64,000 nt of DNA, taken from contig NZ_BAIX01000001.1 of NCBI RefSeq assembly GCF_000613405.1, positions 1 to 64,000 of the forward strand, in the 5' to 3' direction. The stretch comes from Hoylesella enoeca JCM 12259. GTDB lineage: Bacteria; Bacteroidota; Bacteroidia; Bacteroidales; Bacteroidaceae. The notes under the pieces are model-generated. The model had not been told where the DNA came from. It searched no databases and worked only from the letters and a program-made list of their open reading frames with translations. How positions within the stretch are numbered: position 1 is the stretch's first letter; each line of letters starts with the position of its first letter. A program made the position numbers and the translations under genes. Of this stretch, positions 58,438 through 64,000 are shown in pieces.

Positions 58438-59343
58438 ATGAAGAAGAATTTATTCATATTTACTTGTCTACTCGGTGCGTGTATGCTGCTTTCGGTGAGT
58501 TGTTCAGAAGAAAAACTCTCCTCGGAATCGGTTATTATCACCGATAGTCAATCTCCCACGCCGCTCGACCAATGGCTCGAACGTAACTATGTGGGCACGT
58601 ATAATATTCAATTTAAATATCGATATGAAGACATCGAGTCGGATATGCACTACTATACCGTGCCTGCCAAATACGAAATGGCTGTTAAGTTGGCCAATAT
58701 TGTGAAGTATTCGTGCCTCGAAGCGTTCGATGAAGCCGCCGGAATCGACTTCACTCGGGCCAACTTCCCCAAGCTGATTTACCTCACAGGCAATTGGGAA
58801 TATAAAAATAACGGCACTTATATACTCGGTACGGCAGAAGGAGGAAAGAAGATTCTGCTAGCCGGAACCAACTTCATCGAGCGGTATATGCAAGATGCAG
58901 AGAGCATTAATAAATACTATCTCAAAACGGTTTACCACGAGTTTACGCATATCCTCAATCAGACAAAGCCTTATTCGGCCAACTTCAAACTGATTACCGG
59001 TAACGGTTATGTGGCCGACAGCTGGAGTAATTCGCCTTATTCTAACGCCAATTATTGTCTCGAGCATGGCTTTATTTCAGCTTATTCGCAGCATTCAGAT
59101 ATTGAAGATTTTGCCGAGATGTTTTCGATCTACGTTACCAACACGCCCGATCAGTGGGACAGATGGATGAATATTGCCGAAGTCAAAAAGCAAAAGAGTG
59201 CCATTATTGCCAAACTCGATATTGTGCGTAACTATATGCGCGACTCGTGGGGTATCAATATCGACAATCTGCGCGATATCTTCTTGCGCCGCGAAGCCGA
59301 CATTGTAAACGGCAAAGTGGATCCTTCGGATATTTCGTTATAA
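58438..59343 (+). CDS. Zinc metallopeptidase lipoprotein (Peptidase_Mx1-like)
   Basis: About 301 residues from ATG 58438. Lipobox SVSC (Cys about 22) followed by SEEKL. The zinc motif HEFTH appears in VYHEFTHILNQ at about residue 170, and a later EDFAEMFSIYV supplies the probable third ligand Glu. The pattern fits the putative zinc-binding metallopeptidases that travel with SusCD pairs. It would act on the cell surface or in the periplasm, cutting a protein or glycoprotein whose fragments SusC imports. Substrate unknown. An in-frame ATG at 58411 would spoil the signal peptide. Confidence 0.8.
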   Translation: MKKNLFIFTCLLGACMLLSVSCSEEKLSSESVIITDSQSPTPLDQWLERNYVGTYNIQFKYRYEDIESDMHYYTVPAKYEMAVKLANIVKYSCLEAFDEAAGIDFTRANFPKLIYLTGNWEYKNNGTYILGTAEGGKKILLAGTNFIERYMQDAESINKYYLKTVYHEFTHILNQTKPYSANFKLITGNGYVADSWSNSPYSNANYCLEHGFISAYSQHSDIEDFAEMFSIYVTNTPDQWDRWMNIAEVKKQKSAIIAKLDIVRNYMRDSWGINIDNLRDIFLRREADIVNGKVDPSDISL

Positions 59344-59362
59344 TTTTTAATCGATCAAAACA

Positions 59363-60712
59363 ATGAAAAGAAAGAGTATATTAACCATCCTTGCATGTTT
59401 GATGATGGGATTTACCGTATCGTCGTGTTTGAAAGATCAGGAAGACACTTTCGATAAAGCACCAGCCATTCGACTGCAAGACTATATGAGCCGAGCCAAA
59501 ACGACGCTGGAAAGTGCCACTAACGGTTGGCTGTTCGAGATCTATCCGGCCCAGGGGCAACCATATGGTGGATATGCATTCACTGTAAAATTTGAGAAAG
59601 GACAGGCCGAAGTACGCAGCATTTTGCGCCCCGACCAAACGGCAACATCCTATTATCGGATAACAGCAGAAAATGGGCCAGCCATCACTTTCGATACTTA
59701 CAACGATTTGATGCATCTATTTTCGAATCCGTCTGCACAAAGCTATCAGGCTTATCGAGGCGATTTCGAATTTGTAGTAGATAGCATCGGCGACGACCTG
59801 GTTCGTGTGCACGGCTATCGCACAAAGAATGTGATGTATCTGCGAAAGCTCAACGAGCCCGCTGCCGACTATCTAGATCGGGTAAATAAATTTGCAGAGG
59901 CATACGGCATTACGATGAAATATGCTTTCAATGGCAAGCTCAATGGTATCGATGTAAAAGGAGAAATAAGCCCCTCGAGCCGAAAAATCACCGTCACCGT
60001 CGGCGATAAGCAATACAAAGAGACGCTTGCTTTCACCGATAAGGGGGTACGCCTCTACGAGCCTATCAATATCGGAGGAGTAGAGTTGACCGAACTCGAA
60101 TTCGACCAAAAAACCTCTACCTACCAGGCTAAGGACACCAAGGGAAATGTAACCACGCTCCAGGCCGACCTGCCAGGATGGTATAAGCGCTTTTACGCTT
60201 ATGAAGGAACCTACGATTTGACGATGACCGCCTATGTGATGGATAGCAATGGCGACCAAGTTAAGAAAGAGGTTACTACCGAAGTACAGCTGGAACCCGG
60301 CGACGATTATACTTATTATTCGCTAAAAGGTCTGAACGACGATTATGATATCAACTTATCTTACGACCAAGAGCACGACAGGCTGCTACTTACTTACCAA
60401 ACATTGACGAGAATTCCTAATCGCCGTACCATTCGATTGGTGCCTTGGGATACCGTTGCTGGCATGATATGGATGAACTCAAACATCGGACTCTATCTAC
60501 AATGGAACGAAAGCGAGAAGGCTTATCACTTCGTTGATAATGGCGTATGGAAAACCAGCGGTGGCTACACCGTTAGCGGTTTCATACTGTATGTGTGCAA
60601 TTCGAAAGGCAAACTCGTAGATTCGGCTGATAAAGTAGAATTTATGCCGTATCTGTTGATGGGCAACAGTGCATTTATTCAAGATTTGAAAACACTCAAA
60701 AAGAAGAAGTAA
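59363..60712 (+). CDS. DUF4302-family lipoprotein
   Basis: A 449-residue lipoprotein; signal GFTVSSC with Cys22. The domain start matches DUF4302: KAPAIRLQDYMSRAKTTLES, NGWLFEIYPAQGQPYGGYAF and FTVKFEKGQAEV, followed by TYNDLMHLFSNP and RVHGYRTKNVMYLRKL. The family is found in SusCD operons of Bacteroidota and is probably surface exposed; its ligand is not known. It starts 19 bases after the metallopeptidase gene and the next gene begins directly after its stop codon. Confidence 0.75.
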   Translation: MKRKSILTILACLMMGFTVSSCLKDQEDTFDKAPAIRLQDYMSRAKTTLESATNGWLFEIYPAQGQPYGGYAFTVKFEKGQAEVRSILRPDQTATSYYRITAENGPAITFDTYNDLMHLFSNPSAQSYQAYRGDFEFVVDSIGDDLVRVHGYRTKNVMYLRKLNEPAADYLDRVNKFAEAYGITMKYAFNGKLNGIDVKGEISPSSRKITVTVGDKQYKETLAFTDKGVRLYEPINIGGVELTELEFDQKTSTYQAKDTKGNVTTLQADLPGWYKRFYAYEGTYDLTMTAYVMDSNGDQVKKEVTTEVQLEPGDDYTYYSLKGLNDDYDINLSYDQEHDRLLLTYQTLTRIPNRRTIRLVPWDTVAGMIWMNSNIGLYLQWNESEKAYHFVDNGVWKTSGGYTVSGFILYVCNSKGKLVDSADKVEFMPYLLMGNSAFIQDLKTLKKKK

Positions 60713-61336
60713 ATGGAGAAGATAGTTAATATTTGGCTCCTCGCCATGGCGTTGTTTGTGGCGGGAGCGTGCAGCGATGATAAATTAGTGGGCACTGGGA
60801 AGATCACGAAAACTATCATGATCGACAATGCATCGGTAAATTTCACAGATGCACCAGGCACTGGGCGTGTCAAAGTAACAGCTGCCCAGGGAATCACTAA
60901 GGTGGAGAGCACTAGCGATTGGTGCACAGCCACGATCGAAGGGAATGCCGTTGTGGTTAAAGTGACACAAAATATGGCGCTCACCGGGCGTGCTGCACAG
61001 CTCACCATTTGGTCGGCCGACGACACGCAGCAGGTAACCGTGCAACAATTGGGCCTGCCCGATCTTTATTCTCGTGGCAAATCGAGGTACACGGTAAATA
61101 GTAAAGACACCGTGCTCACCTTTCCGCTGATTTCGCCAGCAGGCTATCCCATCACTGCAACAACCGATGGAGCCTGGCTACAAGCATCAGCGGCAAACGG
61201 AGTGGCCACTATTACTGTTACTACCAACGTCGAAACGGCTCTGCGCCGAGGTAAAGTTACGTTTACTTCGGGGCCTCGCGGCGATAAACTAGAAGCGAGT
61301 GTTTCGCAAAAAGGCAGCACTGCGACAGTGCAATAA
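60713..61336 (+). CDS. Lipoprotein with BACON-like domains
   Basis: A 207-residue lipoprotein (lipobox VAGAC, Cys20) starting immediately after the stop of the DUF4302-like gene. Two all-beta repeats are seen. The first contains VESTSDWCTATIEGNAVVVK and ends in DTQQVTVQQLG; the second contains ATTDGAWLQASAANGVATIT and ends in KLEASVSQKG. The W-C/L-x-A turn and the final VxQ-x-G strand are typical of BACON domains, thought to bind mucin or carbohydrate. Last gene of the operon, 112 bases before a good terminator. Confidence 0.75.
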   Translation: MEKIVNIWLLAMALFVAGACSDDKLVGTGKITKTIMIDNASVNFTDAPGTGRVKVTAAQGITKVESTSDWCTATIEGNAVVVKVTQNMALTGRAAQLTIWSADDTQQVTVQQLGLPDLYSRGKSRYTVNSKDTVLTFPLISPAGYPITATTDGAWLQASAANGVATITVTTNVETALRRGKVTFTSGPRGDKLEASVSQKGSTATVQ

Positions 61337-61447
61337 TCGAGAAATAAACTTTCATCATGCCTCAATGGAGGTGAAATAGTTTTTTATTTTGGTATTAATT
61401 AACGAAAGGCAAGCGTGCCAATAAATACTTTTTTCATTTACAATAAG

Positions 61448-61480
61448 CGGGTTTCGGAGTGATTCCGATACCCGTTTTTT
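61448..61480 (+). terminator. Intrinsic terminator of SusCD operon 2
   Basis: CGGGTTTCGGA and TCCGATACCCG pair with one mismatch (11-bp stem, 5-base loop), followed by six T. A second small hairpin, CTCTCC/GGAGAG, lies at 61497-61520. Confidence 0.85.
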
Positions 61481-61525
61481 AGTTCCTGAGCTTTCTCTCT
61501 CCAGAATGGGAGTTGGAGAGGGATT

Positions 61526-61613
61526 CAATTAATTGTTAATCACGCTGTAATTGATACTTAAACAGCATGCAATCAAGCATTAGTTGCACGCCAACTAACG
61601 CTTGATGAAATAT
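61526..61613. repeat. 22-bp-phased repeat locus J
   Basis: Four units (61526, 61548, 61570, 61592). ATCAAGCATTAGTTG at 61571-61585 pairs with CAACTAACGCTTGAT at 61592-61606 with one mismatch. It lies between the operon terminator and the 3' end of the minus-strand helix-hairpin-helix gene. The remaining gap to 61832 shows nothing recognised. Confidence 0.7.
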
Positions 61614-61832
61614 GCTCTCACTCCAATTGAGAATGGATAAGTGATAATTAATCATTTTTTTGGCGTGAGACATGTTGATTTTATGTGTTCTTTTGTTTTT
61701 TGCTTGAGGCTCAATCAACGAATTTATGATTCTCAATGATTAATAGTCAATTGCTAATTCTCAATTTGATTTCATCCTTTTGTTTGAAAATCATTAATGA
61801 GTTCTCATTTCTCAATTGTCAATTCCCAATTA

Positions 61833-63823
61833 TTAAAACCGCCAACGCACTTGCAGATCGATGTCGGTCTGCGCACTGTGATTGATCTGTTGCAAGGCAG
61901 TGGAGATGTGGGTGCGATCGAAATAATTGGTGGTGCCGATTTTGGCAATGACGAATAAATGCGGAGTGATATCTGTTCGCACCCGAAATGCATATCGGAT
62001 GCCGTGGCCGAAGAATGCAGGAAACGTGAAAGTGTATAGCAGTCCACGCTCGTAAACATAGAGACGACAGTCGTAATTATCTGTATGGAAGTAGCCGAAA
62101 CTTGCATCCGCAGTCAGAAAACGATGCGAATAGCCGATGTTTTGTGTCAACATCCAACCCAAACTGTTTGTTTCGGCCCGACAACAAGCAATGTCTGCCT
62201 GTGTTTTCGAGTTCCAACGACCGCCGTCATAAGCCACGGCGAATCGTCCGCGCTGCTCTGTTCGCGTGATGATTGTAGTTTTATCGGCGTTGTCTCGTTG
62301 TCTGCGGCGCAGTCGGTAACGTGCAAGAAACGTGATGGAACGGTGCGTATAAATGGCCGACAGTGCATTGTCCCATGAATGGGAGGGGTGAGATATGCGA
62401 TATTTTGCCCACGGTGAATAAGCATAATCGGTGTAAACGGAGAGCGAAAACGATCGAGTTGGTCGCCAGTCAGCCCCTAAATACATGCCGCTTTCGTTGC
62501 AAATATCGCCGCCGTCACTGAAACTTTCGGCATGGATCGCGGCATAACGATAAGCATAAAACCGCTGAATGGCAAGCAACGTGAGCGAACCGGTGAGCTG
62601 ATAACTGATGCTGTTGAGTGTGGCAAGTGCCGACAGTCGCCCGTTGCAGTCTCGCCGTTGATGTTGAGACGCCTACTTGTGTAGCCATAATCGATTCCTG
62701 CGTTCCAAAAATGACGTCCGGCAGGAGCATACCGACGATAAAGCTGCTCGGTCTTCGGGGTCAACGGTTTGCTGAACTGCATAAAAACGCCCGTCGCTCC
62801 GATGTGAAACCCACCGCCGGAATAACGGATATTTCCGCCGATTGACTGCTCTTCGGCATTGTGTTTGCGTGCCATCTCGCTCGGTGTGCGATGATATCCC
62901 GTGTGCAGCAACGTGACAATGGATGTGCTGTCGCGGCTGAGTGTGGCGTCGATCTTGCGTAATGAGGCAAAGCCTGTTAGTTCAAGACCTTTCCAAAGAC
63001 CAATTGTGGCAGCAGCTCCTTGCATGTAATTGGCTTCAGAACGCGATGAATGGGCGCGGATGGAAGTAGAAGTACGCCCCAATAAAGCGATCGACGCAGC
63101 CTTGCCGAAGCCGAAATCGTTGTTCATGACGAGTCCCATCCCGAAGCGCAGGCGGTATCTGCCCACGGCAAATGCTTTGAGTCGCCCCATGTTTCGGAGC
63201 ATCAAATAAGGCGAATAATAATCGTACCCATATCGATTACGCCCTGAGAAGAATGGTTCCCCAGCATCTTGCGAAGCCGTCAGACCAGCTTTCACGTATT
63301 GACCGTAACTGAATGTGTATCTCAACCAATGTTTATAGGGATAGCCTAAATAGCCTTTTCGGTCGCCTTTACGCGTGTAACAAGGTATGCGTAGCGCGGT
63401 TACAACTTCACTGTGGCCGTATTTCGCGATGTTACGGAGACTGGGAAAGGTTTTGTCTTTGCCCGAATCGAGCGTCAGGAAATAAGGAAGCAACCGGCGA
63501 CGAGGTTCGTCCAGCGACTCGATAAGCGCCAGTTCGCCCCACGATTTCATCCCTCCGTATTGATAAACATACATGCACAGTTCTTCGATTTGTGCGTCGG
63601 TGAGAAACGGAATTTGCTCCAAATCCTGTCGGGTGGCCGTGTTCAGCGCGATGGGATGTGTTGCCAAATCGCACAGAATGTCGTAAGTGGATTCCCAGGC
63701 AGACGATTCCACGTCGTCGATGTCGCCCAGTTGGTCGTAAAACTTCACCCAATCCTGCGGTTGTTGCGCAGCAGAATACAAAACAAAAAATGTGGAAACG
63801 AAAAATAAAACCATCCTTTTCAT
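61833..63823 (-). CDS. Helix-hairpin-helix protein with a probable beta-barrel, broken by an apparent one-base deletion
   Basis: The corrected product is about 663 residues with a signal peptide (SAAQQPQD). Residues about 55-110 hold a helix-hairpin-helix (ALNTATRQDLEQIPFLTDAQ, then GGMKSWGELALIESLDE), similar to ComEA-type DNA-binding repeats. The rest is rich in alternating Tyr/Arg strands (YGYDYYSPYLMLRNMGRLKA, YRLRFGMGLVMNNDFGFGKA) and ends in DIDLQVRWRF with a C-terminal Phe, as expected for an outer-membrane barrel. The frame breaks near 62640: one base restored gives GETATGRLSALATLNSISYQ. The family is common in Bacteroidota; a role in DNA uptake is possible but unproven. Confidence 0.82.
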
Positions 63824-63851
63824 AAGCTTTCAAATGTTTTGATAGTCATGG

Positions 63852-63859
63852 CAAATATA
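63852..63859 (-). promoter_or_regulatory. Putative -7 element for the helix-hairpin-helix gene
   Basis: Minus strand reads TATATTTG, 28 bases upstream of the start codon at 63823. Confidence 0.5.
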
Positions 63860-63954
63860 CATTTATTTTTCTAAACCACGGCTTTGTTGATCTCGAAAAG
63901 TGGAAAAAGAGACGTTTTTCAAGCAAAAAACAATTGTATAATGAAAAGTTATTG

Positions 63955-63962
63955 TATTTTTG
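63955..63962 (+). promoter_or_regulatory. Putative -7 element for a gene beyond the right edge
   Basis: TATTTTTG, a match to TAnnTTTG, facing out of the window. No start codon of a convincing gene is visible before base 64000. Confidence 0.45.
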
Positions 63963-64000
63963 CAATGCATTAATACTCTTTCCCAAATGGGTAGACAGAT

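Noticed and set aside
1677-61613. 22-bp-phased repeats considered as CRISPR arrays or as tRNA/other RNA genes
   Set aside because: Units are degenerate and contiguous, without spacers, and do not fold as tRNA.

Overview
The window looks like a chromosome segment of a Bacteroidota organism, most likely an oral or gut Prevotella-type bacterium (Prevotellaceae). The signs are two SusC/SusD pairs, a hybrid two-component (HTCS) regulator, HmuY-like heme uptake genes, a PorZ-like type IX secretion component, IntDOT-style integrases, serine-type sulfatase chemistry and many upstream TAnnTTTG elements (the Bacteroidota -7 box). No rRNA, tRNA or CRISPR array was recognised.

Layout: 1-1.6 kb is the edge of an integrative element (two tandem tyrosine recombinases plus a cluster of short repeated sites). 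1.8-12.3 kb holds housekeeping and cell-envelope genes: polyprenyl synthase, polA, an acyltransferase, ychF, a four-helix-bundle protein, lgt and a GH2 enzyme. 12.5-16.2 kb (minus strand) is a putative heme-uptake operon: calycin-like lipoprotein, HmuY-like lipoprotein, TonB-dependent receptor. 16.7-27.5 kb holds fhs, leuS and a tight yitT-rdgB-porZ-acyltransferase-glycosyltransferase run; 27.6-29.7 kb has miaB and a DUF4923-like gene on the minus strand. 29.9-39.6 kb is a polysaccharide utilization locus (sulfatase, SusC, SusD, heparinase II/III-type lyase, GH88) suited to sulfated, uronic-acid-containing glycans such as glycosaminoglycans. 39.9-43.2 kb is an AT-rich island with a large lipoprotein that carries a JAB/JAMM-like C-terminus, followed by three near-identical small secreted proteins; it resembles a surface polymorphic toxin with tandem immunity genes. 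43.4-47.6 kb is an oxidative-stress cluster (ahpF, ahpC, sodB, divergent oxyR). 47.6-48.65 kb is gene-free, AT-rich and full of DnaA-box-like sequences, a candidate replication origin. 48.7-61.3 kb holds an HTCS regulator, a low-molecular-weight phosphatase and a second SusCD operon with a zinc metallopeptidase, a DUF4302-like lipoprotein and a BACON-like lipoprotein. 61.8-63.8 kb is a helix-hairpin-helix protein.

Two features cut across the whole window. First, at least nine genes, several of them essential or universal (polA, leuS, fhs, ychF, miaB, sodB), are each interrupted by what reads as a single missing base, usually inside a G run followed by C. This points to consensus sequence error rather than nine pseudogenes. 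Second, ten non-coding loci carry degenerate repeats phased at exactly 22 bp, many of which fold into long hairpins just past stop codons; they behave as one dispersed family and no listed gene explains them.
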